A stretch of 64,000 bases of DNA from Prevotella sp. (GTDB lineage Bacteria > Bacteroidota > Bacteroidia > Bacteroidales > Bacteroidaceae). Shown in pieces: positions 17,771 to 25,915 of this stretch. The notes under the pieces are model-generated. The model did no database searches. It was not told where the DNA came from and was given only the letters and a program-made list of their open reading frames with translations. A program made the translations under genes and the position numbers. The DNA lies in assembly GCA_017467535.1 (NCBI GenBank), contig JAFUST010000083.1, positions 1 to 64,000 on the forward strand, read 5' to 3'. Every line of letters starts with the position of its first letter. Positions within the stretch are counted from its first letter, which is position 1.

Positions 17771-18766
17771 TTACCTTTTTTGTTTTTCCACCGTGTCGGC
17801 TATTTTCCGGCAGAACGCCTCGTGGCGACGGATGGTGTAGTGCATGATGAGGGTGACAACGATGCTCTCGAAGAAGAAGGTCAGCACAGGCACATCGAGC
17901 AGACAGAACAGCAGCAGATAGGACGTGCGGAAGTTGAACACGAGCATGAACACATAGTTCAGCGTAGGTTTAGAGTAGCGTACAAACTCCTGTCGTACCG
18001 ACTCCGGGAAGTTGGATGTGTCGCCGTAACGCTCGCGCAGCAGGGCCATGAGCCGCTGGAACTGAGGCGTGATGCGCTCCTGCTGATAGGTATAGTCCAC
18101 ATACGACCGCTGTATCAGCCGCTGCCAGAAGTGGCCCTTCTGCGGAATCTGGTCGAGCAGTTCCTGCTGCCGCTTCACGTTGTCCAGTTCGCTGCCTTTC
18201 TCACCTTTCAGAAAGAACAGGTGGGCCTGGATGTAGTAGTCGGCAATGCGCTGCTGGGGCGCGATGCCGGCCAGGCCGGAAATGATGGCCATGATGAACA
18301 CCACGGCAGTGGCAATGCCGACGGTCAGGTTGGTGTCGCTGAGTCCCAGCAGGCCAAACTCGATGTCGTGGTGCACGTAGAAACGATAGACCAGTGCCAC
18401 ATAGATGGGCAGATACCAGGCATAGCCGGCCAGCCCGTCGAGGATGCGGCCAAGGGCGCTCTTCTTGTTGGTCATTCGGGCCAACTGTCCGTCGGTGTTG
18501 TCGAGGATGTCGGCAATGAAGAGCAGGAGGAAGGCCATCAGGTTGTAGAATACACCCCACTTGCCCTCGTAGTACCAGCAGCCGTGGGCAAAGAAGAAGG
18601 CACTGGCGGCACCGATGACCATCGAGGCGATGGTAACGGTGTTGGGATGGATGCCCAACTTGGCAAAGCCGACGGCCCAGTAGTAGGTGAAGGGGCGCAC
18701 GATGTGGTAGTCCACCCAGTCCTCGGTGTCAGCCGACTTCAGACTAGCATATACTTTCTCGTTCAT
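17771..18766 (-). CDS. CDP-alcohol phosphatidyltransferase family protein
   Basis: An integral membrane enzyme of the family that joins a CMP-linked head group to an alcohol such as diacylglycerol. The signature runs from Asp89: DNTDGQLARMTNKKSALG then RILDGLAGY, giving D1 (89), D2 (92), Ala96-Arg97, Gly106 and D3 (110). The position of the fourth Asp, the usual general base, is Gly114 followed by Tyr115. Several hydrophobic segments surround it. The start overlaps the transaminase end by 4 bp (ATGA). In this operon the likely substrate is CMP-aminoethylphosphonate, producing a phosphonolipid; that is inference. Confidence 0.85.
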   Translation of the reverse strand: MNEKVYASLKSADTEDWVDYHIVRPFTYYWAVGFAKLGIHPNTVTIASMVIGAASAFFFAHGCWYYEGKWGVFYNLMAFLLLFIADILDNTDGQLARMTNKKSALGRILDGLAGYAWYLPIYVALVYRFYVHHDIEFGLLGLSDTNLTVGIATAVVFIMAIISGLAGIAPQQRIADYYIQAHLFFLKGEKGSELDNVKRQQELLDQIPQKGHFWQRLIQRSYVDYTYQQERITPQFQRLMALLRERYGDTSNFPESVRQEFVRYSKPTLNYVFMLVFNFRTSYLLLFCLLDVPVLTFFFESIVVTLIMHYTIRRHEAFCRKIADTVEKQKR

Positions 18767-19878
18767 AGTTTGATATGATAGTAGTCGATGGCTTCTCGTA
18801 GCACCACGAAGAAGTCTTCGATGTCCTTCACGTCGATGGTACCAAGCGAACAGAGGCGGAAGGTGTTGGTGGTGCTGATCTTGCCGGGATAGATGGTGAA
18901 ACCGCGCTCGTAGCAGTAGTCGTGCACTTTCTCGAAACTCCAGTTGGGGTCGTCGGGATATTTCACCGACACCACGAGGCCTGACTCTATCTTCGGGTCG
19001 ATGACGGTCTCGAAGCCCATGTCGGTGACACCCTTGCGGATGGCCTCGTAGACGCGGCGGTGGCGGGCAAACTTCTCCACTTCGCCCACCTCGAAGTACT
19101 CCTTCAGGGCCTGGATGGTGGCATAGATGGTCTGCACGGGAGGCGTGAAGTGCATCTCGCCCGTCTTCTCGAAGTACTCGTACTGCAGGTACAGGTTACA
19201 ATAATAGGAACGCGTGGGATAGTTCTTCGAGGCCTCAATGATTGACTTGCGGCCGATGATGAACGACAGGCCCGACATGGCCATCAGTCCCTTCTGGGCC
19301 GAGGCCATGCAGAAGTCCACGTTGTCCTTCACCATGTCGAAGGGAATCATGCCCAGCGTCGACGTGGTGTCGCTGATGAAGATAGCCCCATGCTGATGGG
19401 CCAGAGCGCCAATCTCACGGATGGGGTTCAGCACGCCGGTGCCCGTCTCGTGGTGGCAGCAGTAGACCACGGCCACGTCGGGATTGTCCTTCAGCGTCTG
19501 CTCCACGGCCTTCAGGTCGGGCTGCTCGTAGACGCTCGACTTCAGGTCGATGTGGGGGATGTGGTACATCTGGCACACCTCCACGGCACGCGAGTTGTAG
19601 GCGCCGTTGTTCACCACGAGGATCTTCTTACCCTCCGGCACCAGCGAGTTGATGGTGATGTCGATGTTGATGGTGCCTGATCCGCAGAACAGCACCGATG
19701 TAAACTCGTCCTCCGGGGCGTGGGCCACCTTCAGCAAATCGCTGCGCAGTCCTTTCATCAGACCGGCAAACTCTTTTTCACGAGGACAGATATCAGGTAC
19801 GACCTGCGCCATCTTGACGGTATCGGTCGTCGTGGCGGGGCCGGGATTCAGCAATACATTTCTCTTAATCGTTTCCAT
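18763..19878 (-). CDS. phnW: 2-aminoethylphosphonate-pyruvate transaminase
   Basis: A PLP-dependent class V aminotransferase interconverting phosphonoacetaldehyde plus alanine and 2-aminoethylphosphonate plus pyruvate. NVLLNPGPATTTDTVKMAQV is the family start, CGSGTINIDITINSL and ISDTTSTLGMIPFD form the cofactor pocket, and the Schiff-base Lys is in ASAQKGLMAMSGLSF. Length 371 is normal. Because it sits in an operon with PEP mutase and decarboxylase, it should run in the biosynthetic direction, the role called AepZ in Bacteroides fragilis. It overlaps the next gene by 4 bp. Confidence 0.92.
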   Translation of the reverse strand: METIKRNVLLNPGPATTTDTVKMAQVVPDICPREKEFAGLMKGLRSDLLKVAHAPEDEFTSVLFCGSGTINIDITINSLVPEGKKILVVNNGAYNSRAVEVCQMYHIPHIDLKSSVYEQPDLKAVEQTLKDNPDVAVVYCCHHETGTGVLNPIREIGALAHQHGAIFISDTTSTLGMIPFDMVKDNVDFCMASAQKGLMAMSGLSFIIGRKSIIEASKNYPTRSYYCNLYLQYEYFEKTGEMHFTPPVQTIYATIQALKEYFEVGEVEKFARHRRVYEAIRKGVTDMGFETVIDPKIESGLVVSVKYPDDPNWSFEKVHDYCYERGFTIYPGKISTTNTFRLCSLGTIDVKDIEDFFVVLREAIDYYHIKL

Positions 19879-19908
19879 AATTATTCAGATGCGGTAGCAA
19901 ACTATTAT

Positions 19909-20634
19909 CTATTCACTCAGATGCGGTAATATATTCTTTTCTGCATAAGCCAGGTCGTCGGGGTCGTCAATCTCGTACCAGTAGAGGCCTGCCTCGTTCT
20001 GCACATATACATCAGCGCCGCCTTGCGCCATCGTGAGCAGTTCATATTCGTAGCCCAACTTTGGCAGTTGGTCGACCTTTTGGGCATAGTCGGCGCACAT
20101 ATCCCGATAGAAGGCGTTGGATAGTTTGTGGATGCCCACAAGTTCGCCCTTGGCTTCCAATTGGGTCTTATCCGTAGAGCACATGGTCAACTGGTGGTTG
20201 GCGTCATACTCCACGTAGTACTGATCCTGGAACTTGGTGACGGGTGTGATCAGCATGATGGTGGGATGCTCGTTTTCAAGCAATGTCGTGATGGCTCTGC
20301 GCTCGAAGACCAAGTCCGACTCCAAAAGCAGGAAATCGTCGCCGCCTATGGCCTCGCGACAGTTGTAGAGGGTGTACATGCTGTTGGTCTCGGCATAGCG
20401 AGGCGAAAAGACACACTCTATCTGCGGATATTGCTCGCGGAGGGCCTCGTAGCGCTCCTTGTGGTAGCCCGTGCCGATGATGATGCGCTCAATGCCGCAG
20501 GCAATGAGCGTCTGGATGCTGCGCTCCACCATCGAGATGCCGCCGCACGCCACGAATCCCTTGGGAATCTTCTCTGTATACTGGCCGAAGCGGGTTCCCA
20601 TGCCCGCTGCCATGATGACTGCTGTCTTAATCAT
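19909..20634 (-). CDS. Nucleotidyltransferase, candidate CTP:2-aminoethylphosphonate cytidylyltransferase (PntC-like)
   Basis: A 241-residue sugar-nucleotidyltransferase-fold protein of the LicC/PntC type. The N-terminus MIKTAVIMAAGMGTRFG holds the nucleotide-binding loop, KIPKGFVACGG supplies the conserved Lys, and LLLESDLVFE contains the metal-binding Asp. C-terminal YEIDDPDDLAYAE matches the second acidic site. In phosphonate clusters such enzymes activate aminoethylphosphonate with CTP before transfer by a CDP-alcohol phosphotransferase, exactly the gene next but one. Substrate is inferred from context. The 3' end and the downstream spacer share a direct repeat (TCAGATGCGGTA). Confidence 0.85.
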   Translation of the reverse strand: MIKTAVIMAAGMGTRFGQYTEKIPKGFVACGGISMVERSIQTLIACGIERIIIGTGYHKERYEALREQYPQIECVFSPRYAETNSMYTLYNCREAIGGDDFLLLESDLVFERRAITTLLENEHPTIMLITPVTKFQDQYYVEYDANHQLTMCSTDKTQLEAKGELVGIHKLSNAFYRDMCADYAQKVDQLPKLGYEYELLTMAQGGADVYVQNEAGLYWYEIDDPDDLAYAEKNILPHLSE

Positions 20635-20644
20635 TGCACATTGA

Positions 20645-21763
20645 CTATTTCTTCAGGAACTGCATCAGTGCCTCTTTGTTCTGTATCGGCGTGGTGGTCG
20701 GACGGCCCAAGTCCTTGCGGTTGCCCTTCTTGACTTTCACCTCCAGGAGAATCGGGCCGTCGCCGATTCCCTTCAGTGCAGAGACCAGGTCTGCCTTGTT
20801 GTCTACGGAGACGGTAGCCTTATAGCCCACAGCCTTGGCCACGGCAGGCAGGTCTATCTTCAGACCGACCGTAGGCTGGCCACCCACGCTGTCGTGGGCA
20901 CCGTTGTTGAACACTACGTGCACCAGGTTCCGTGGCTCCTTGCTGGCCACGATGGCCATGCTGCCCATGTGCATGATGGCGGCACCATCGCCGTCGAAGC
21001 ACCACACACGGCGCTCGGGCTGTGCCATCGCGATGCCCAGTGCTATCTGGGAGGCGTGCCCCATGCTGCCAACGGTCAGGAAGTCGCGCTCGTGTCCCTG
21101 GTTCATGGCTGCCCGATACTCAAACAACTCTCGGCTGATCATGCCCGTGGTGCTGACGATGCAGTCTCTTTCGCCCAGAGCGGCAGCAACGGTCTGGATG
21201 GCTTCTTCGCGACTCATCGCCAGGTCGTTGTGCTCCACGTTCTGGAGTTTATAGTCCTCGAATGTGTCCTTTTCGATCACCAGGGCATACACCTCCTTGT
21301 TCTTCAGGGCTGCAACGGCCTTGGCAATCTGCTTTCCGGCCTTGTCTTCATCCTTGCTCAGCACATCGAAGTTGATGCCCATCGTGTTCAGCAGGCCGGT
21401 GGTCACCTTGCCCTGCTTCACGTGCTGCGGCTCGTCGTGCACGCCGGGGCGGCCTCGCCAGCCAATCAGCAGCAGGACGGGAATGTTGTAAACCTCAGGG
21501 TCGGTCAGCGAGGCGAGAGGGTTGATGATGTTGCCCTCGCCGCTGTTCTGCATATACACACAGGCCGGCTGTCCTGTTGCCAGATAGTGGCCGGCAGCAA
21601 TGCCTATGGCAGTGCCCTCGTTGGCAGCAATGATGTTGTGCCGGGCGTCAAAGTGGTCGGTGATGTAGGCACAGATGTTCTTCAGCAGACTGTCAGGTAC
21701 GCCGGCAAAACAGTCGATGCCTTCTTCTCTCAGTTTCTCAATGAGATATTCCGGACGAATCAT
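20645..21763 (-). CDS. aepY: Phosphonopyruvate decarboxylase
   Basis: A thiamine-diphosphate enzyme that decarboxylates phosphonopyruvate to phosphonoacetaldehyde, driving the unfavourable PEP mutase step. N-terminal FAGVPDSLLKNICAYI and NEGTAIGIAAGHYL contribute the catalytic Glu; the cofactor motif begins FDGDGAAIMHMGSMA; WRGRPGVHDEPQH is typical of the subfamily. Length 372 is normal. It lies 27 bp after aepX and 10 bp before the cytidylyltransferase. Confidence 0.93.
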   Translation of the reverse strand: MIRPEYLIEKLREEGIDCFAGVPDSLLKNICAYITDHFDARHNIIAANEGTAIGIAAGHYLATGQPACVYMQNSGEGNIINPLASLTDPEVYNIPVLLLIGWRGRPGVHDEPQHVKQGKVTTGLLNTMGINFDVLSKDEDKAGKQIAKAVAALKNKEVYALVIEKDTFEDYKLQNVEHNDLAMSREEAIQTVAAALGERDCIVSTTGMISRELFEYRAAMNQGHERDFLTVGSMGHASQIALGIAMAQPERRVWCFDGDGAAIMHMGSMAIVASKEPRNLVHVVFNNGAHDSVGGQPTVGLKIDLPAVAKAVGYKATVSVDNKADLVSALKGIGDGPILLEVKVKKGNRKDLGRPTTTPIQNKEALMQFLKK

Positions 21764-21790
21764 AATTCTTAACTCTTAATTCTTAAACGC

Positions 21791-23110
21791 TTAACTCTTT
21801 TTCGTCCCAGGGATGAGATTCAGGATCTGCTTGATGGGCATGCAATACTGGTCGCTGGCCTCCAGAGAGCGGCTGTGCTCCAGGATGCTCTCGGCGCACT
21901 TCACCATTGCTGGATAGGCCGAGCGCAACATGTGGTTGGCATAGATGACCACGTTGATGCCCCACGAGGCCAGTTCCTCCTCGGTAAACTGGTTGTAGGT
22001 GGTGGGCACGGCCACGATGGGCGTGTGGTCATCCTGCTCGCGGAAGCGCTGGCAGAACTCCTTGATGTCCTCTCCGTCCTTGTTCTTCGAGTGGATCATC
22101 ACACCGTCGGCACCTGCAGCCACGTAGGCGTGACAGCGCTCCAGGGCATCGTCCACCGACTTGCCTGCAATGAGGCTCTCGCAGCGGGAGATGATCATGA
22201 AGTCGCGAGTGATCTGAGCGTTCTTGCCGGCCTGAATCTTGTTGCAGAAGCCCTCGATGGTGTCCTGCGTCTGCACGGCATCGGTGCCGAAGAGCGAGTT
22301 CTGCTTCAGTCCCACCTTGTCCTCGATGATGACGGCCGAGATGCCCAGACGCTCTAGGGTGCGAACGGTGAACACGAAGTGCTCCACCTTGCCACCCGTG
22401 TCGCCGTCGTAGATGACGGGCTTGGTGGTCACCTCCAGCGTGTCGTTCAGGTCGTGCAGACGAGTGGTCAGGTCGACGGCCTCGATGTCGGGCTTGCCTT
22501 TCGACGTAGAGTCGGTGAGCGACGAGGCCCACATACCGTCGAACTCGCGGTGCTGGCCGTTCACCTCCACGCTGGTATGTTCGGCGATGAGGCCCGTCAG
22601 ACCGTTGTGCGACTCCAGGATTCTGACCACAGGCTTGGCCGAGATCAGTCGGCGCAGCGAGGCCAGTCGGGCCTGCGGCGTCACGCCCAGCGAGTCGATC
22701 TCCTGCTTCAGGCCGGAGGCCGAGATGCCTTTGGTGTAAGGTATCTCGATGACCTCGCCGCCCAGTGTCTCCATCGTCTTGAAGACCTCGTCGCGGATGT
22801 ACTTGTCGGGGCCGTACTGCCAGTCGTCGCCGTGTATGATGTAGTCGGGCTTGTACTTCAGGAGGTTGGGCACGTAACTCCATTCGTCCTGCGGCACGAT
22901 GGAGTGCACGCCCTTGATGTTCTCTATCACGTTCTTGCGTTGTTCATAGGTCAGATACGGCAAACGCTTGTGCGTAGCAATGGCCTTGTCGGTGAAGAGG
23001 CCGATCATCACGTTGCCATACTTTGCACCTTCGTTGATGATGTTGATCAGTCCTGGGTGCATGATGTCGCCTATCATTCCCAGATAGACCGTCTTCGATG
23101 ATTTTTCCAT
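21791..23110 (-). CDS. aepX: PEP mutase fused to an N-terminal cytidylyltransferase-like domain (AepX type)
   Basis: This catalyses the first step of phosphonate synthesis, rearranging phosphoenolpyruvate to phosphonopyruvate. The mutase domain (about 155-430) carries the diagnostic EDKxGxKxNS motif as IIEDKVGLKQNSLFG and DGDTGG. The N-terminal 140 residues resemble TagD/ethanolamine-phosphate cytidylyltransferases, but the HxGH motif reads HPGL and the usual RTEGIST motif reads YTKGISAS, so that domain may be inactive or altered. The 439-residue fused architecture matches, from memory, AepX of Bacteroides fragilis. It is the first gene of the operon, preceded by a TAATTTTG box. Confidence 0.92.
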   Translation of the reverse strand: MEKSSKTVYLGMIGDIMHPGLINIINEGAKYGNVMIGLFTDKAIATHKRLPYLTYEQRKNVIENIKGVHSIVPQDEWSYVPNLLKYKPDYIIHGDDWQYGPDKYIRDEVFKTMETLGGEVIEIPYTKGISASGLKQEIDSLGVTPQARLASLRRLISAKPVVRILESHNGLTGLIAEHTSVEVNGQHREFDGMWASSLTDSTSKGKPDIEAVDLTTRLHDLNDTLEVTTKPVIYDGDTGGKVEHFVFTVRTLERLGISAVIIEDKVGLKQNSLFGTDAVQTQDTIEGFCNKIQAGKNAQITRDFMIISRCESLIAGKSVDDALERCHAYVAAGADGVMIHSKNKDGEDIKEFCQRFREQDDHTPIVAVPTTYNQFTEEELASWGINVVIYANHMLRSAYPAMVKCAESILEHSRSLEASDQYCMPIKQILNLIPGTKKS

Positions 23111-23166
23111 AGTCTCAATATGTTACTTTTTGTCTGTTCTATACCTTATTATTTGCTTAGACGGTG

Positions 23167-23174
23167 CAAAATTA
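23167..23174 (-). promoter_or_regulatory. Promoter -7 box of the aminoethylphosphonate operon
   Basis: TAATTTTG on the minus strand at 23174-23167, 57 bp upstream of the aepX start. A TTTG box at the ideal distance was not found. Confidence 0.5.
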
Positions 23175-23280
23175 ATCATTTTTTTCGAATAGCAGTGGCA
23201 TTTTTCAAATAATTATGTTGCTTCATGCCAATTTCTTGGGTAAAGTCATGGTTGCTACAGAAAGTTTTTTTCTTCGAAAA

Positions 23281-23355
23281 ATCTGTCACATCTGTCACCT
23301 TCCCAGTGTTTATCGGGGTTTGAGTGATGACAGATGTGGTGATAGATGTGATAGA
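23281..23355. repeat. Inverted repeat of TGACAGATGTG-type heptads
   Basis: CACATCTGTCA on the left is complementary to TGACAGATGTG on the right, and each arm holds tandem (A)TCTGTCAC / GTGATAGAT variants. It lies in the 598-bp region between the divergent aepX and tig genes. It could form a hairpin; function unknown. Confidence 0.5.
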
Positions 23356-23444
23356 TTTAACGCATTTTAGCCAAATTTTCTGCCATCAGAGGGCATGTTT
23401 GCCTCAGTTTCGCTGTCAAAACAAGGCAGTTGCTTCCGCCTGTC

Positions 23445-23576
23445 GGAACGAAGCGTTCCACCCTCAGGAAGCGAATGCTCCAGGCTCTGGGATGAATCGT
23501 TCCAGGCGTTGGAACAAAATGTTCCGGGCCTTGGAACGAAATGTTCCAGCCCCTGGAACAAATAGTTCAAAGGCTT
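23445..23576. repeat. 22-bp-period hairpin array, type 1 (six units)
   Basis: Units begin at 23445, 23467, 23489, 23511, 23533 and 23555, an exact 22-bp spacing. The best units are a 5-bp stem, 5-nt loop and 5-bp stem (GGAAC-AAAAT-GTTCC, GGAAC-GAAAT-GTTCC) followed by a 7-nt spacer. Units 2, 3 and 6 are degenerate. It sits between aepX and tig, with no gene. Confidence 0.8.
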
Positions 23577-23657
23577 GCGATGAATTCTCTGTGGCCGGAA
23601 GCGTGCATCTTTTGCGTTAAAAAATCGTAATCTTGCAAGTTTGTCGGCTTTTATGAG

Positions 23658-23665
23658 TACCTTTG
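23658..23665 (+). promoter_or_regulatory. Promoter -7 box of tig
   Basis: TACCTTTG at 23658-23665, 43 bp before the tig start codon; TTG-containing sequence lies upstream but not at the ideal spacing. Confidence 0.6.
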
Positions 23666-23708
23666 CACCCCAAAATGAAAATTAATATAAAATAAGGTAT
23701 AAGAAAAG

Positions 23709-25067
23709 ATGAATATCAAGTTTGAAAGTGCCGACAAGATCAATGGCCTGATGACCATCACCATTGAGCAGGCAGACTATCAGGAGGCTGTAGACAAGAA
23801 GTTGAAGGACTATCGCAAGAAGGCCCAGGTTCCCGGCTTCCGTCCGGGCATGGTGCCTATGGGACTCATCAAGAAGCAGTACGGCACGGCCGTGAAGGTG
23901 GACGAGGTGAACCGCATTCTGGGCGAGAAACTCTATGAGTATATCCGTGAGAACAAGATTCAGATGCTGGGCGAACCCCTGCCCAACGAGGAGAAGCAGC
24001 AGCCGCAGGACCTGGCCGGCGACGGCCCCTTCGAGTTCGTGTTCGACATCGCCGTGGCTCCCGAGTTCAAGGCTGAGTTGACCGACAAGGACAAGATTGA
24101 TTTCTACACCATCAAGGTGGACGACAAACTCATCGACGACCAGGTGCAGATGTATGCCTCGCAGGCCGGTGAGTTCGTCGAGGCCCAGGAGTGGAGCGGC
24201 AACGACACCCTGAAGGGCGACCTGCGCCAACTGGATGCTGAGGGCAACACGCTGGAGGGTGGCATCACCACCGAGGGCGGCATGATCATGCCTTCGTATA
24301 TCAAGGGTGAGGACGAGAAGAAGAAGTTCGACGGTGCCAAGCCCGGCGACATCATCACCTTCAACCCCAAGAAGGCCTATCCCGACAACGACGCTGAGGT
24401 GGCTGCTCTGCTGAAGGTGAAGAAGGAGGACGTGAAGGACCTGGAGAGCGACTTCTCGTTCCAGATCACCGAGATCCGTCACTTCCAGCCCGCTGCCGTC
24501 GACGAGAAACTCTTCGAGCGTGTCTTCGGTGAGGGTGTGAAGGACGAGGCCGACTTCCGTCAGCGCATTGCCGACAACGTGAAGGGTCAGTTGGCTGCCA
24601 ACAGCGACTACCGCTTCCTGATTGACGTCCGCAAGTATGTGGAGAAGAAGGTGGGCGAACTGCAGTTCCCCGAGGCTCTGCTGAAGCGCGTCATGCTGAA
24701 CAACAACAAGGACAAGGGCGAGGACTTCGTGGAGAAGAACTTCGAGGCCTCGATCAACGAACTGAAGTGGCACCTCATCAAGGAGCAACTGGTGAGCGCC
24801 GCCCAGGTGAAGGTGGAGGATGCCGACCTGAAGGCCGTGGCCAAGGACGCCATCCGTGCCCAGTTTGCCCAGTATGGCATGAGCAACGTGCCCGAAGACG
24901 TGCTGGACAACTATGCCGAGGAGCAGTTGAAGAAGCGCGAGAACGTGGAGAACTTCGTGGATCGTGCCATCGACGTGAAACTGACTCAGGCCCTGAAGGG
25001 CATCGTGAAACTGAACGAGAAAGAGGTGACTCTGGACGAGTTCAACAAGATGATGCAGGAGGCCTGA
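23709..25067 (+). CDS. tig: Trigger factor
   Basis: Ribosome-associated chaperone with peptidyl-prolyl isomerase activity. The N-terminal ribosome-binding domain holds the signature as VPGFRPGMVPMGLIKK (about 42-57; family motif GFRxGxxP). The middle FKBP-type domain is divergent, with DTLKGDLRQLDAEGN, as in other Bacteroidetes. The C-terminal arms are helical and charged. Length 452 is normal. It precedes clpP and clpX, the standard tig-clpP-clpX order, but a terminator and separate promoter lie between tig and clpP. Confidence 0.95.
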   Translation: MNIKFESADKINGLMTITIEQADYQEAVDKKLKDYRKKAQVPGFRPGMVPMGLIKKQYGTAVKVDEVNRILGEKLYEYIRENKIQMLGEPLPNEEKQQPQDLAGDGPFEFVFDIAVAPEFKAELTDKDKIDFYTIKVDDKLIDDQVQMYASQAGEFVEAQEWSGNDTLKGDLRQLDAEGNTLEGGITTEGGMIMPSYIKGEDEKKKFDGAKPGDIITFNPKKAYPDNDAEVAALLKVKKEDVKDLESDFSFQITEIRHFQPAAVDEKLFERVFGEGVKDEADFRQRIADNVKGQLAANSDYRFLIDVRKYVEKKVGELQFPEALLKRVMLNNNKDKGEDFVEKNFEASINELKWHLIKEQLVSAAQVKVEDADLKAVAKDAIRAQFAQYGMSNVPEDVLDNYAEEQLKKRENVENFVDRAIDVKLTQALKGIVKLNEKEVTLDEFNKMMQEA

Positions 25068-25091
25068 TAGACCCCTATTATAATCTTTTAA

Positions 25092-25128
25092 CCAAAAAAA
25101 AGGTCGGGATGTTTTGCGTCTCGACTTT
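25092..25128 (+). terminator. Terminator after tig
   Basis: A-rich run, then an imperfect hairpin (GGTCGGGATG with CGTCTCGACTT, one G-U type pairing) followed by eight T residues. Confidence 0.65.
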
Positions 25129-25143
25129 TTTTTCGTAATTTTG
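25113..25143 (+). promoter_or_regulatory. Promoter of clpP
   Basis: TTTG at 25113-25116, a 19-bp spacer, TAATTTTG at 25136-25143, overlapping the preceding terminator and 71 bp upstream of the clpP start. Confidence 0.65.
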
Positions 25144-25213
25144 TATCAAGAAAGCGAGGGCGTAGACGAAAGGCCCCGCTGGAGTGCTATAGAAAACAAA
25201 CAAAAAAGGAACT

Positions 25214-25876
25214 ATGAACGATTTTAGGAAATATGCTACACAGCACCTCGGCATGAACGGCCAGGCGCTGGACGATGTGATGGCTGCTCAGGCCCAGTAT
25301 CTGAATCCTTATATCCTGGAGGAGCGCCAGTTGAACGTCACCCAGATGGACGTGTTCAGCCGACTGATGATGGACCGCATCATCTTCCTGGGCACGCAGA
25401 TTGACGACTATACGGCCAACACGCTGCAGGCCCAACTGCTCTATCTGGACAGCGTGGATCCGGGCAAGGACATTTCGATCTATATCAACTCGCCTGGCGG
25501 CAGCGTCTATGCCGGACTGGGCATCTACGACACCATGCAGTTCATCTCCAGCGACGTGGCCACCATCTGTACGGGTATGGCTGCCTCGATGGCTGCCGTG
25601 CTGCTCGTGGCCGGTCAGGAGGGCAAGCGTTCGGCGCTGACCCACAGCCGCGTGATGATCCACCAGCCCCTCGGCGGTGTGCAGGGTCAGGCCAGCGACA
25701 TCGAGATAGAGGCTCGCGAGATCCAGAAACTGAAGAAGGAACTCTACACCATCATTGCCGACCACTCACACACCGACTACGACAAGGTGTGGGCTGACTC
25801 GGACCGCAACTACTGGATGACGGCAGAGGAGGCCAAGGCCTATGGAATGATCGACCAGGTGCTGGTGAGGAAGTGA
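25214..25876 (+). CDS. clpP: ATP-dependent Clp protease proteolytic subunit
   Basis: Serine peptidase that forms the tetradecameric barrel of ClpXP. The catalytic triad is Ser125 (GMAASMAAVLL), His150 (MIHQPLGG) and Asp162 (GQASDIEIEARE). The N-terminus is about 25 residues longer than the E. coli mature form, which may be a propeptide, as usual in Bacteroidetes. clpX follows after 39 bp of AGTGATAAG-type repeats and is presumably co-transcribed. Confidence 0.96.
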   Translation: MNDFRKYATQHLGMNGQALDDVMAAQAQYLNPYILEERQLNVTQMDVFSRLMMDRIIFLGTQIDDYTANTLQAQLLYLDSVDPGKDISIYINSPGGSVYAGLGIYDTMQFISSDVATICTGMAASMAAVLLVAGQEGKRSALTHSRVMIHQPLGGVQGQASDIEIEAREIQKLKKELYTIIADHSHTDYDKVWADSDRNYWMTAEEAKAYGMIDQVLVRK

Positions 25877-25909
25877 TAAGTGTGAGGAGTGATAAGTGAA
25901 AAGTGATAG
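25872..25909 (+). repeat. AGTGATAAG-type short repeats between clpP and clpX
   Basis: Three degenerate copies of AGTGATAAGTG/AGTGATAG at about 14-16-bp spacing. The clpP stop codon (TGA at 25874-25876) is part of the first copy. Similar strings occur at several other gene junctions in the window. Confidence 0.6.
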
Positions 25910-25915
25910 TGAAGC

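Noticed and set aside
16315..17847. A 510-codon plus-strand frame across GH95 and the flippase-like gene
   Set aside because: It spans two well-supported minus-strand genes and has composition typical of antisense frames.
23445..23576. CRISPR array
   Set aside because: Units are themselves palindromic, the period is only 22 bp, there are no unique spacers of 30 bp or so, and no cas genes are in the window.
23682..24788. A 368-codon open frame antisense to tig
   Set aside because: It mirrors tig, which has full family conservation; the antisense product is Leu/His/Val-rich with no motif and no promoter.
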